Assembly (NCBI RefSeq): GCF_029761935.1 | Contig: NZ_CP121699.1 | Coordinates: forward strand, 1,116,001-1,180,000 | DNA: 64,000 nt | Source: Microbacterium testaceum | GTDB taxonomy: Bacteria; Actinomycetota; Actinomycetes; Actinomycetales; Microbacteriaceae | Direction of reading: 5' to 3' | Shown: piece after piece, positions 18,543 to 27,292 of the stretch | Layout: every line of letters starts with the position of its first letter | Position numbering within the stretch: the first letter of the stretch is position 1 | Translations under genes and position numbers: made by a program | Notes under the pieces: generated by a model | The model's database searches: none | Told to the model about the DNA's origin: nothing | What the model saw: the letters and a program-made list of their open reading frames with translations, nothing else

Positions 18543-19859
18543 CTAGAGCAGCTGCACCGGGTTGAAGATGTCCGCGAGGAACAGCACACCGCCGGTTGCG
18601 ACCAGAAGCACCACGACGACGAACGTCACGGGCACGAGCTTCGTGGCATCCACCGGCCGGGCGACTTTGCCGCGCAGGCGCGCGATCTGCCTCTTGATGC
18701 CGTCCCACAGCGCGACCACGACATGGCCGCCGTCGAGCGGGAGCAGCGGGATGAGGTTGAAGACGAAGAGGGCGATGTTCAACCCGCCCAGCAGGGAGAT
18801 CATCACCTGCACGCGGTCGAGGATCGGCGCGTCGACGGCGGCGATGTCTCCCGCGAGACGGCCCGCCCCCACCACGCTCATGGGGCTGTTCGCGTCGCGG
18901 GGCTGGCCGCTGAGGGTGTCGACGGCGACCTCGTAGATGCGCACGGGGAACTGCGACACGATCTGCGCGACCGAGCCGATGTACCGGCCCGTCGCCTGAA
19001 GGCTCGTCCCGATCGGCTGGCGGACGAGGGCGCTCTGCGGGCTGATCCCGGCGAAACCGACCGTCTGGTACTCGGTCGCACCCGACGCGTCGATCACGGG
19101 CCGGCCGTTCGCATCGGTGACGGCCTTGTCGGTCGTCGCGGGGGTGAACTGCACGGTGCGCTGCGCGCCGTCGCGGTCGATGACCACCGACAGCTGCTGC
19201 CCGGGCGAGCGCTGGATGATCGCCGCGGCCTCGGCGAACGTCGACACCGGCGTGCCGTCGATCGAGATGAACTCGTCCCCGGGCTGGATGCCCGCGGCGG
19301 CCGCGGGAGCGACGGGATCGCTCGGGGTGCAGTCGGTGCGGTTCTGGCTCGCGGGGATGACGCACTGCGAGACGGAGGCGACGGTCGTCGTACCCTGCTG
19401 GATGCCGATGCCGCTGAGGGCGATCGTGAAGAGCACGACGGCGAGGACGAGGTTCATCACGGGGCCGCCGAGCATCACGATGATCCGCTTGTAGACGGGC
19501 AGTTTGTAGAACACGCGGTCGTCGGAGGCGATGAGGGTCTCGGCGTTGGCGTCGCGGGCGTCCTGGATCATCGTCGCGAAGAAGCGCGAGCGCTTGGTGC
19601 CGGGCTTGGCGTCGTCGGGAGCCGGCGGGTACATGCCCGCCATCGAGATGAAGCCGCCCAGCGGCAGGGCCTTGAATCCGTACTCCGTCTCGCCGATCCG
19701 CTTGGACCAGAGCGTCGGACCGAAGCCGATCATGTACTGGCCGACGCGCACGCCGAAGAGCTTGGCGGGCAGCAGATGCCCGACTTCGTGCAGCGCGATC
19801 GAGACGGCCAGGCCGAGCACGAGCACGATGACGCCGATGAGGAACGCGATCGCAGTCAC
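18543..19859 (-). CDS. rseP: Site-2 metalloprotease, RseP/Rip1 family (M50)
   Basis: Intramembrane zinc protease that cuts anti-sigma factors or other membrane proteins. 438 residues. Zinc site HEVGH near residue 25 in the first helix, and the second motif LLPLDGGHVV near the C-terminus; a PDZ domain lies between (about 180-290, AAAGIQPGDEFISIDGTPV). Start GTG at 19859 (VTAIAFLIGVIVL), with TATCGT (complement 19866-19871) 6 bases upstream. In many actinobacteria the order is dxr-rseP-ispG; here that order is kept but murE and the PhzE-like gene are inserted. A possible substrate is the ECF partner protein at 12.4 kb (speculation). Confidence 0.94.
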   Translation of the reverse strand: MTAIAFLIGVIVLVLGLAVSIALHEVGHLLPAKLFGVRVGQYMIGFGPTLWSKRIGETEYGFKALPLGGFISMAGMYPPAPDDAKPGTKRSRFFATMIQDARDANAETLIASDDRVFYKLPVYKRIIVMLGGPVMNLVLAVVLFTIALSGIGIQQGTTTVASVSQCVIPASQNRTDCTPSDPVAPAAAAGIQPGDEFISIDGTPVSTFAEAAAIIQRSPGQQLSVVIDRDGAQRTVQFTPATTDKAVTDANGRPVIDASGATEYQTVGFAGISPQSALVRQPIGTSLQATGRYIGSVAQIVSQFPVRIYEVAVDTLSGQPRDANSPMSVVGAGRLAGDIAAVDAPILDRVQVMISLLGGLNIALFVFNLIPLLPLDGGHVVVALWDGIKRQIARLRGKVARPVDATKLVPVTFVVVVLLVATGGVLFLADIFNPVQLL

Positions 19860-19946
19860 CCGCCGACGATACCGCCGGACGCCTTTGAACCGCCCGTGCG
19901 GCTGCGATGCGGTGCCTGTGCGACGCCGGATGAGAGAATGGTCCCG

Positions 19947-21611
19947 ATGCCCTCCGACGCCCCCTCGAACCTGCCGCCCGTCCTCCGACCGGAGAACCCG
20001 CCGCGACGCGACCTCGCCGAACTCGCCCGACGCTACGGCGTGCGCACCGTCGGAGACGTCGACGGCACGACTCTCACCGGCATCACGCTGGCCACCGCCG
20101 ACCTGCGCGCCGGAGAGGCCTTCGTCGCCATCCGCGGCGTCAACCGGCACGGTGCGGAGTTCGCGCCCACCGCCGCCGCACGCGGTGCGGTCGCCGTCAT
20201 CACCGACGCCGCGGGCGCCGAGATCGCCGGTCCCGCGGGTCTTCCGATCGTCGTCGTGGACGATCCCCGCGCGCTCCTCGGCGAGCTCTCTGCGTGGGTC
20301 TACGGCACCGGTCCCCACGACCAGCTCCCCCAGCTGCTGGCCACCACGGGCACCAACGGCAAGACCAGCGTCTCGCACCTGCTCGAGGGGATCCTCGACC
20401 AGCTCGGCGTCGTGACCGGGCTGTCGTCCACCGCGGAGCGGCACATCGCGGGCGAGGTGATCGTCTCGCGCCTGACCACCCCCGAAGCCTCCGAGTTCCA
20501 CGCCCTCCTCGCGCTCATGCGCGAACGCGGCGTGCAGGCGGTCGCGGTCGAGGTGAGCGCCCAGGCGCTGACCCGTCACCGCGTCGACGGACTGGTGTTC
20601 GACGTCGCGGGGTTCACCAACCTCACGCACGACCACCTCGACGACTACGCGGACATGCGCGAGTACTTCGAGGCGAAGCTCCCCCTCTTCCGCCCCGACC
20701 GCGCCCGCCGCGGTGTCGTCTGCCTCGATTCGGCGCCCGGCGCCGAGATCGCCGCTCGCGCGGAGATCCCGGTCGTGACCATCGCGACCCCCGCCATCAG
20801 CGAAGACACCGCCGCCGCGGCATCCGCCGATTGGACCGTCGACATCGTCGACGAACGCCAGGAGGGCACCGAGTTCACCCTGAGCGACGGCAAGGGTCGC
20901 TCGTTGACCACCGTCGTCCCGGTGATCGGCCGCCACATGGCCGCCAACGCCGGTCTCGCGATCGTCATGCTCCTCGAGGTCGGCTACACCTGGGAGCACC
21001 TCTACAGCACCCTCGACGGCTCGCGAATCGAGGCCTCGCTGCCCGGCCGCACGCAGCTCGTCTCGGGGGCCGAGGGCCCCGCGGTCTACGTCGACTTCGG
21101 TCACTCCCCCGACGCGTTCGAGAAGACGCTCGCCGCGGTCCGCCGGGTGACCCCGGGCAAGGTCGTCATGGTGTTCGGCGCCGACGGCGACCGCGACGCC
21201 ACCAAGCGCCACGACATGGGCCGCACGGCGGTCGAGGGCAGCGACATCCTCGTCGTCACCGACCACCACCCCCGTCACGAGAACCCCGACACGATCCGCG
21301 AGGTCCTCGTCGAGGGGGCGCGCTGGGCGCGACCGGATGCCGAGATCCTCGAGTTCACGCCGCCCGAGCGCGCGATCCTCGAGGCCGTGAAGCTCGTCGG
21401 CGAGGGCGACGCGATCCTCTGGGCCGGCCCCGGTCACCAGGACTACCGCGACATCCGCGGGGTGCGCACGCCCTACTCGGCGCGCGAGCTGTCGCGTCGC
21501 GCCCTGCGCGCGGCCGGGTGGCCCGTGCCCGACCCGCAGTGGCCCGTGCCCTACCCGACCGACAGCACCCCGTCGTCCGACCCCGAGCGTCCGGTGGAGT
21601 TCCCGGCCTGA
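19947..21611 (+). CDS. murE: UDP-MurNAc-tripeptide synthetase (MurE-type Mur ligase)
   Basis: ATP-dependent ligase adding the third residue to the peptidoglycan precursor. 554 residues: N-terminal substrate domain, ATP site TTGTNGKTS near residue 136, central domain with EVSAQAL and NLTHDHLDDY, C-terminal domain. The segment that is DNPR in diaminopimelate-adding enzymes reads DHHPRHENP here and the later GKGHE reads GPGHQDY, which fits a non-DAP amino acid (Microbacteriaceae have B-type wall peptides with other diamino acids or homoserine). Start ATG 19947 with GAGAAT 7 bases upstream; ATG 19938 is an alternative. It lies outside a division/cell-wall gene cluster. Confidence 0.88.
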   Translation: MPSDAPSNLPPVLRPENPPRRDLAELARRYGVRTVGDVDGTTLTGITLATADLRAGEAFVAIRGVNRHGAEFAPTAAARGAVAVITDAAGAEIAGPAGLPIVVVDDPRALLGELSAWVYGTGPHDQLPQLLATTGTNGKTSVSHLLEGILDQLGVVTGLSSTAERHIAGEVIVSRLTTPEASEFHALLALMRERGVQAVAVEVSAQALTRHRVDGLVFDVAGFTNLTHDHLDDYADMREYFEAKLPLFRPDRARRGVVCLDSAPGAEIAARAEIPVVTIATPAISEDTAAAASADWTVDIVDERQEGTEFTLSDGKGRSLTTVVPVIGRHMAANAGLAIVMLLEVGYTWEHLYSTLDGSRIEASLPGRTQLVSGAEGPAVYVDFGHSPDAFEKTLAAVRRVTPGKVVMVFGADGDRDATKRHDMGRTAVEGSDILVVTDHHPRHENPDTIREVLVEGARWARPDAEILEFTPPERAILEAVKLVGEGDAILWAGPGHQDYRDIRGVRTPYSARELSRRALRAAGWPVPDPQWPVPYPTDSTPSSDPERPVEFPA

Positions 21612-21748
21612 GGCGCAGGTAACGCGGCATCCCGTCCCCCTGGCCCGGCTCAGGGGCCCTCCAGACGAGGACGGTGAGCCGCAGGGCTTGACCCTCGGGG
21701 ACCTTCCCCTACGAGGGCCGAGCCCGCCGGGGTCAGCGCACGCGCGGG

Positions 21749-21806
21749 CCCCTTCGATAGGCTTGGGGACCTCTCCCATCACGAGGGGGCTGAGCTCGTC
21801 GAACCC
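21749..21806. repeat. Intergenic inverted element between murE and dxr
   Basis: CCCTTCGATAGGCTTGGGGA (21750-21769) and an inverted partner GGGGGCTGAGCTCGTCGAAC (21785-21804) form an imperfect stem. It belongs to the same family as 18457-18522 and again lies between convergent genes. The remaining part of the 210-base gap (21612-21748) holds other GC-rich partial hairpins and no gene. Confidence 0.6.
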
Positions 21807-21821
21807 GACGCCCGGCCCGCC

Positions 21822-22904
21822 TCAGCGCGCGGCGATGAGCGCGTCTGCCGTGCGACGCGCCCAGGCCTCGGCCTCGGCGAGGGACTCGCGGGTGAGCGTC
21901 GTGGGCGGCTCGTGGCGGTCGACCACGCGTTCGATCAGTTCGACGATCTCGAGGAAACCCAACCGTCCCTCGTGGAACGCGTCGACGGCCTGTTCGTTGG
22001 CGGCGTTGAAGACGGCGGGGTAGGTCGCCCCGGCCCGTCCGACCTGTTTCGCGAGGGCCACCGAGCCGAAGGCCTCCTCGTCGAGCGGCTCGAACGTCCA
22101 CTCCGAGGCGCGGGTCCAGTCGAGCGGGGTCCCGACACCCGAGATCCGGTTCGGCCAGTCGAGCCCCAGCGAGATGGGGAGCCGCATGTCGGGCGGCGAC
22201 GCCTGGGCGATGGTCGAGCCGTCGACGAACTCCACCATGGAGTGCACGATCGACTGCGGGTGGACGGTCACGGCGATGCGGTCGTACGGCACGTCGAAGA
22301 GCAGGTGCGCTTCAATCACCTCGAGGCCCTTGTTGACGAGGGTGGCCGAGTTCGTCGTGACGACGCGCCCCATGTCCCACGTCGGGTGAGCGAGGGCTTC
22401 GGCGGGGGTGACGTTCTGCAGCTCGTCCCGCGAGCGCCCACGGAAAGGGCCTCCGGATGCCGTCAGCACGAGCCGACGCACCTCGCCGGCGTGACCGGAT
22501 CGCAGCGCCTGCGCGATCGCCGAGTGCTCGGAGTCGACGGGCACGATCTGCCCCGGCGCGGCGAGGGCGGTGACGAGGTCGCCGCCGACGATCAACGACT
22601 CCTTGTTGGCGAGCGCGAGGGTGCGCCCCGCTTCGAGCGCGGCGATCGTGGGGCCGAGCCCGACCGATCCGGTGATGCCGTTCAGCACCACGTCGGCCTC
22701 GACGTCGCGGACGAGCTGCTCCGCCTCCATCGCGCCGAGGGCCGTGTGCTCGACGCCGAACGCCGCGGCCTGCGACTCGACGCCGGCGCGATCGGTGCCG
22801 GCGGCGAGTCCGACGACCTCGAACCGGTCGGCGTTGTTCGCGATGACGTCGAGCGCCTGCGTCCCGATCGAACCGGTGGAACCGAGGATGAGGACGCGGC
22901 GCAT
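21822..22904 (-). CDS. dxr: 1-deoxy-D-xylulose 5-phosphate reductoisomerase
   Basis: NADPH-dependent enzyme making MEP, first committed step of the non-mevalonate isoprenoid pathway. 360 residues. NADPH site [14 protein letters not shown] at the N-terminus, [14 protein letters not shown], metal-binding [14 protein letters not shown], the active-site segment TASGGPFRG, and HPTWDMG; the C-terminal part has [11 protein letters not shown]. Start ATG 22904; TAGGCT (complement 22911-22916) is 6 bases upstream. Only 13 bases separate its start from the FKBP stop. Confidence 0.97.
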   Translation of the reverse strand: MRRVLILGSTGSIGTQALDVIANNADRFEVVGLAAGTDRAGVESQAAAFGVEHTALGAMEAEQLVRDVEADVVLNGITGSVGLGPTIAALEAGRTLALANKESLIVGGDLVTALAAPGQIVPVDSEHSAIAQALRSGHAGEVRRLVLTASGGPFRGRSRDELQNVTPAEALAHPTWDMGRVVTTNSATLVNKGLEVIEAHLLFDVPYDRIAVTVHPQSIVHSMVEFVDGSTIAQASPPDMRLPISLGLDWPNRISGVGTPLDWTRASEWTFEPLDEEAFGSVALAKQVGRAGATYPAVFNAANEQAVDAFHEGRLGFLEIVELIERVVDRHEPPTTLTRESLAEAEAWARRTADALIAAR

Positions 22905-22917
22905 TCCCTCAGCCTAC

Positions 22918-23910
22918 TTAGCCCGCCATGTCGGCGTGCTGGACCCCGAGGATGTCGACGACGAAGAACAGGGTCGAGTTCGCGGGGATGTCGCCCTGGG
23001 CCTTGTCGCCGTAGCCCGCGGCGGGCGGGATGACGACGACGACCTGCGAGCCGACCGTCTGCCCCTCGAGCGCCTGGCGGAACCCGTCGACGACCTGGTT
23101 GGTGACGAACTGGGCCGGGGTCCCGCGCTGCCAGCTGGAGTCGAAGACCTGACCGCTGTCGTAGAGCGCGCCCGTGTACTGCACGATGACCTGATCACCC
23201 GGGTTGACGACCTCGCCCGCGCCCTGGCGCAGGTTCTCGATGCGGACCTCGGTGGGCGCCGGAGCCGTCGGCTGGGGCAGCATCTGCTTGCCGTCGGCGT
23301 TGGTCGTGGTGGTGGGGGCGCCGTTGTCGTCGAACGTCACCGCGGGCATGCCGTCGACGGGAGCGACCTCGGTGCCCTCGGCGCGGGTCGGCAGCTCGGA
23401 GATGGAGTCGGCGACGAGCACGAAAGCGGGCGAGCCCTCGCCGAGTGTGCCGGCGGGGAACGACGAGACGGTGCGCGATCCGAGGGGGGCGCACTCGAGG
23501 GCGGCGCCGAAGATCTGCTGCGGCGAGATGAGCGTGTCCATGCCGTTCGCCTCGGTGTCGAGCGTCTGGAGCTGGACGGCGCCGGAAGCGGTGTCGATCA
23601 GCGTGAAGTTCGCCTTGAGGACGTCGCCGGCCTTCACCTGCTGGCCCGTGCCCTCGACGAGGGTCGTGCGCTGCAGGGCGGTGGGGTTGTACCCGTCGGG
23701 GAGGGTGACACTGACCTTCGACTGGAAGTCTCCCGACACGACGAGACCGTCGGGGGCCGGGGCGTCGGCGAGCGCGCTCTGGCACTGTCCCGCGTCGGCC
23801 GAGCCGCTCGCGTCGGGCGTCGACGCCTCGTCGGGCGAACCGGAGCATCCGGCCAGCAGCAGGGCCGCGGCGGCGACGACGGACAGGGAAGCGATCGGGC
23901 GGAAGCGCAC
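22918..23910 (-). CDS. Lipoprotein with FKBP-type prolyl isomerase domains
   Basis: Extracytoplasmic folding helper, 330 residues. Starts at a GTG (VRFRPIASLSVV) with GAGAGG 8 bases before; signal peptide with lipobox LLAGC gives a lipid-anchored protein (about Cys 22). The C-terminal domain (about 225-330: QVIVQYTGALYDSGQVFDSS, VVDGFRQALEGQTVGSQV, IPPAAGYGDKAQ) is a standard FKBP domain. The N-terminal half (about 60-180) contains a second, degenerate copy (TTLVEGTGQQVKAGDVLKAN) that lacks the aromatic active-site residues. Probably helps fold secreted or membrane proteins. Confidence 0.9.
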   Translation of the reverse strand: MRFRPIASLSVVAAAALLLAGCSGSPDEASTPDASGSADAGQCQSALADAPAPDGLVVSGDFQSKVSVTLPDGYNPTALQRTTLVEGTGQQVKAGDVLKANFTLIDTASGAVQLQTLDTEANGMDTLISPQQIFGAALECAPLGSRTVSSFPAGTLGEGSPAFVLVADSISELPTRAEGTEVAPVDGMPAVTFDDNGAPTTTTNADGKQMLPQPTAPAPTEVRIENLRQGAGEVVNPGDQVIVQYTGALYDSGQVFDSSWQRGTPAQFVTNQVVDGFRQALEGQTVGSQVVVVIPPAAGYGDKAQGDIPANSTLFFVVDILGVQHADMAG

Positions 23911-24066
23911 GGGTGACCTCTCGAAGCAAGACAGGAAGACCCCATCCTCGCGCATTCGGCTTTGCCGCGGCTGGGAGGCCGGTGCGCGTCCTCGCTCGCG
24001 CGCGTTCGTCGTGTACACGCGCGCACCATGCACGCCCGGGCATGCGGCGGCGAGTAGCCTCGACGG

Positions 24067-24816
24067 GTGAGTTCCGACCTGCCCGCCGAGACCCCCGTGA
24101 CCGTGCCGGAGCAGATGGGCGCGACCTACCGCCTCGGACGTCTCCTCATCGCCCCCCTGGCGCGCGCCGTGTACCGCCCGCGCATCGAGGGGCGCGAGAA
24201 CGTTCCGCGCACCGGCCCCGTCATCTTCGCGAGCAACCACCTGTCGTTCATCGACTCCATCGCCATCCCGGTCGCCGCTCCCCGCCCGGTGCACTTCATG
24301 GCGAAGTCGGCCTACTTCGAGAAGTGGGCGTCGCGCCAGTTCTTCACGGCGATCGGCGCCATCCCGGTCGAGCGCGGCGCGGGCCAGAAGGCGCTCGAGG
24401 CCCTCGACCAGCAGCGCGCCCTGCTCGAGGACGGCCGCGCCGTCGCGCTCTACCCCGAGGGCACGCGATCGCTCGACGGTCGCCTGTACAAGGGCCGGAC
24501 CGGGGTCGCCTTTCTCGCCCTGCAGACCGGAGCGCCGGTCGTGCCGGTGGGTCTCATCGGCACCGACAAGGTCATGCCGGTGGGCGCGAAGATCCCCACA
24601 ACCAAGGAGCGCATCACGGTGCGTTTCGGCGCCCCCCTCGATCTCTCCCCGCACGGGGCCGCTTCCTCGGGCCGCGCGCGCCGTGGCGCCACCGACGAGA
24701 TCATGGCCGCGATCCACGGCTTGAGCGAGCAGGAGCTCGCGAACGCCTACAACGAGGCCCCGGCGCAGAACCCGATCGAGCGCATCAAGCAGGTCCTCCC
24801 CCACGAGCGGCTCTGA
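24067..24816 (+). CDS. 1-acylglycerol-3-phosphate acyltransferase-like (PlsC family)
   Basis: Membrane-associated acyltransferase for phosphatidic acid synthesis or related lipid acylation; 249 residues. Acyl-CoA motif FASNHLSFIDS (NHxxxxD form) near residue 57, glycine-rich GAIPVERG, and ALYPEGTRSLDGRLYKGRTG, the usual PlsC motif set. The GTG start at 24067 is preceded by TAGCCT (24055-24060) with a 6-base spacer, so a leaderless mRNA is predicted. It may be PlsC itself or a paralogue. Confidence 0.9.
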   Translation: MSSDLPAETPVTVPEQMGATYRLGRLLIAPLARAVYRPRIEGRENVPRTGPVIFASNHLSFIDSIAIPVAAPRPVHFMAKSAYFEKWASRQFFTAIGAIPVERGAGQKALEALDQQRALLEDGRAVALYPEGTRSLDGRLYKGRTGVAFLALQTGAPVVPVGLIGTDKVMPVGAKIPTTKERITVRFGAPLDLSPHGAASSGRARRGATDEIMAAIHGLSEQELANAYNEAPAQNPIERIKQVLPHERL

Positions 24817-24844
24817 GCGCCCGAGTCTCACCGGCTTTTCCTCC

Positions 24845-24873
24845 TTGACGGAACGGCGACCTGCGAGCAGGGT
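24845..24873 (+). promoter_or_regulatory. Predicted promoter of dhaKLM
   Basis: TTGACG (24845-24850), 17-base spacer, CAGGGT (24868-24873), then 45 bases to the dhaK GTG with a strong GAGGAGG site. The -10 is only a partial match, so this is a tentative call. Confidence 0.45.
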
Positions 24874-24918
24874 CGAAACCGACGGCCCGAACCGTCGTCG
24901 CCACAACGAGGAGGCACC

Positions 24919-25914
24919 GTGAAGAAGTTCGTCAACGACCCCGCCGACGTCTTGGCCGAGGCCCTCCGCGGCATCCAGGTCGCTCATCCGGACGTGCGGG
25001 TGGATGCCGAGAACCGCGTCATCCTGCGCGCGGAGCCGACGCGGTCGGGCAAGGTCGCACTGGTGTCCGGCGGCGGATCGGGGCACGAGCCGATGCACGG
25101 CGGTTTCGTCGGGCGGGGCATGCTCGATGCCGCGGCCGCCGGGGAGGTCTTCACCTCCCCCACTCCCGACCAGGTGCTCGCCGCCACGCAGGCGGTCGAC
25201 TCGGGTGCCGGCGTGCTGCACATCGTGAAGAACTACACCGGAGACGTCCTCAATTTCGAGATGGCGGCGGAGCTCGCCGCGGCCGAGGGCGTGCAGGTGG
25301 AATCGGTCGTCGTGGCCGATGACGTCGCCGTGACCGATTCGACCTGGACCGCGGGTCGCCGTGGAACGGGTACCACCGTCATCCTCGAGAAGATCGTCGG
25401 CGCCCTCGCCGAAGAAGGGGCTGACCTCGCGGCGGTCGCCGAGCTCGCGCGTCGCGTCTCGGCCGCTGGCCGGTCGATGGGCGTGGCTCTCACGAGCTGC
25501 ACCGTCCCCGCCGCGGGTCGCCCCACCTTCGAGCTCCCCGACGACGAGATGGAGGTCGGTGTCGGCATCCACGGCGAACCCGGTCGCTCGCGCGTGAAGC
25601 TGGCATCCGCTCGAGAGATCGCCAAGCTCATGGTCGACCCGATCGTGCACGATTTCGGCGAGCCCGTGGGACCGGCGATCGTGCTGTTGTCGGGCCTGGG
25701 CGGCACCCCGCTGATCGAGCAGTACCTGTTGTACGGAGAGATCGCGCCGCTGCTGGCCGAGGCCGGCGTCGACGTCCAGCGCGTCCTGATCGGCGACTAC
25801 ATCACGAGCCTCGACATGGCCGGGGCGTCGTTGACCGTCGTGAAAGCCGACGACGGGATGCTGCGCCTGTGGGATGCGCCCGTCGTGACCCCGGGGCTGC
25901 GGTGGGGCGCATGA
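24919..25914 (+). CDS. dhaK: Dihydroxyacetone kinase, substrate-binding subunit DhaK
   Basis: Binds dihydroxyacetone covalently as a hemiaminal and delivers it for phosphorylation by DhaL. 331 residues. Seen: ALVSGGGSGHEPMHGGFVGRGMLDAA (substrate loop), IVKNYTGDVLNF, and His 218 in VGVGIHGEPGR, the position of the covalent His in the E. coli enzyme. GTG start at 24919 after GAGGAGG. First gene of a tightly overlapping three-gene unit, with the next gene overlapping by 4 bases. Confidence 0.96.
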   Translation: MKKFVNDPADVLAEALRGIQVAHPDVRVDAENRVILRAEPTRSGKVALVSGGGSGHEPMHGGFVGRGMLDAAAAGEVFTSPTPDQVLAATQAVDSGAGVLHIVKNYTGDVLNFEMAAELAAAEGVQVESVVVADDVAVTDSTWTAGRRGTGTTVILEKIVGALAEEGADLAAVAELARRVSAAGRSMGVALTSCTVPAAGRPTFELPDDEMEVGVGIHGEPGRSRVKLASAREIAKLMVDPIVHDFGEPVGPAIVLLSGLGGTPLIEQYLLYGEIAPLLAEAGVDVQRVLIGDYITSLDMAGASLTVVKADDGMLRLWDAPVVTPGLRWGA

Positions 25915-26546
25915 GCGGGGCGGTCTCGACCGACGACCTCGTCGCGTGGGTGCGCGCGTTCCGCGACGCCGTCCATGCCCACAAGGACGAGTTGACGCGC
26001 CTCGACTCCGAGATCGGCGACGCCGACCACGGGTCGAACATGGCCCGCGGTCTCGATGCGGTCGTCGCCAAGCTCGATCCCGCTCCCGCGAGCCCCTCCG
26101 ATCTGTTCAAGACGGTCGGCATGACCCTCGTCTCGTCGGTCGGCGGAGCGAGCGGTCCGCTGTACGGCACGCTCTTCCTGCGCATGGGCCCCGCGCTGGG
26201 CAGTGAGACGGAGGTGGATGCCGCGACCCTGGGCGCCGCGCTGCGCGCCGGGGTCGAGGGGGTCGTCGCCCGTGGCAAGGCCGAGCTGGGCGACAAGACG
26301 ATGATCGACGCCCTCTCCCCCGCCCTCGATGCGTGGGACGCCGCGGCCGCTGAGGGCCCGGCTGAAGCCGCTCGCGCCGCAGCCGACGCCGCGGCCCGTG
26401 GGCGCGATGCGACCGAACCGCTGGTCGCGCGCAAGGGCCGGGCGAGCTATCTCGGCGAGCGCAGCGCCGGGCACCTCGATCCGGGCGCCACCTCGGCGAC
26501 CCTGCTGCTCGAAGCCCTGCGCGACACCCTGGCGGGAGCCGCGTGA
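25911..26546 (+). CDS. dhaL: Dihydroxyacetone kinase, ADP-binding subunit DhaL
   Basis: Carries bound ADP, receives phosphate from DhaM and passes it to dihydroxyacetone. 211 residues from the ATG that overlaps the dhaK stop (ATGA). Magnesium-binding aspartates in SEIGDADHGSNMARG (near residue 40), VSSVGGASGPLYGTLFLRMG, and KGRASYLGERSAGHLDPGATS near the C-terminus are all family marks. Confidence 0.95.
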   Translation: MSGAVSTDDLVAWVRAFRDAVHAHKDELTRLDSEIGDADHGSNMARGLDAVVAKLDPAPASPSDLFKTVGMTLVSSVGGASGPLYGTLFLRMGPALGSETEVDAATLGAALRAGVEGVVARGKAELGDKTMIDALSPALDAWDAAAAEGPAEAARAAADAAARGRDATEPLVARKGRASYLGERSAGHLDPGATSATLLLEALRDTLAGAA

Positions 26547-27274
26547 TCGGGATCGTCGCCGTCTCGCACTCCCGCGCCCTCGCCGAGGCCGCCGTGCATC
26601 TGGCCCTGCAGATGGGCGGGGCGAATCCGCCCGAGGTCCGCGTCGCGGCCGGCGGCCCCGACGACGATCTCGGAACGGATGCCGTGGCCATCGCCGCCGC
26701 GATCGACGAGGCCGACTCCGGGGACGGCGTCCTCGTCCTGATGGACCTCGGGTCCGCGATCCTCAGCGCCGAGACGGCCCTCGAGTTCGTCGCGGCGCCG
26801 GACCGTGTGCGCCTGAGCCCCGCCCCCTTCGTGGAGGGTCTCGTGGCGGCCGTGGTGACCGCCGCGGGCGGGGCGGACCTCCAGACCGTTTCACGGGAGT
26901 GCGCCTACGCCGCGGGAGCGAAGGCGCGTCAGCTGGGCGACGACGCCGGGGAGTCGGCATCCATTCCGCAGGCTGCGGAGAAGGCGGCGGAGGATCAGTC
27001 GCTGTCGTTCGAGGCCGTCGTGACCAATCCCTCGGGCCTGCACGCGCGTCCGGCCGCGACCTTCGTCAAGGCCGCCTCGCGCCACGATGCCGAGGTGCGC
27101 ATCGCCGACCTCGAGACCGGATCCGACGAGGTGTCGGGGCGGAGCCTGCTCGCTCTGATGGCGCTGGGCGTGCGGCAGGGTGCGCGCGTCCGCGTGAGCG
27201 CCTCGGGTCCCGAGGCGCGAGCAGCGCTCGACGAGCTGCGCGCCCTCATCGCCGATGGGTTCGGCGAGAGATGA
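26543..27274 (+). CDS. dhaM: Phosphoryl carrier DhaM (EIIA-mannose-like plus HPr domain)
   Basis: Brings phosphate from the PTS to DhaL. 243 residues: EIIA-like domain with phospho-His 9 (VAVSHSRALAE), DLGSA, and an HPr domain (about 155-240) with its His 167 in TNPSGLHARPAATFV. The third domain found in the E. coli protein (truncated enzyme I) is absent, so it must rely on a separate enzyme I. GTG start overlaps the dhaL stop by 4 bases. The two-domain form is common in actinobacteria as far as I recall. Confidence 0.9.
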   Translation: MIGIVAVSHSRALAEAAVHLALQMGGANPPEVRVAAGGPDDDLGTDAVAIAAAIDEADSGDGVLVLMDLGSAILSAETALEFVAAPDRVRLSPAPFVEGLVAAVVTAAGGADLQTVSRECAYAAGAKARQLGDDAGESASIPQAAEKAAEDQSLSFEAVVTNPSGLHARPAATFVKAASRHDAEVRIADLETGSDEVSGRSLLALMALGVRQGARVRVSASGPEARAALDELRALIADGFGER

Positions 27275-27292
27275 CGGGGGCGACCGAACAGG

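Noticed and set aside
18543..21782. 1079-codon minus-strand frame covering murE antisense and rseP
   Set aside because: Only its last 438 codons (rseP) show family motifs; the rest is the antisense of murE.
22918..25650. 910-codon minus-strand frame covering dhaK and the acyltransferase antisense
   Set aside because: Only the FKBP lipoprotein part (from 23910) is real; the rest opposes clear genes.
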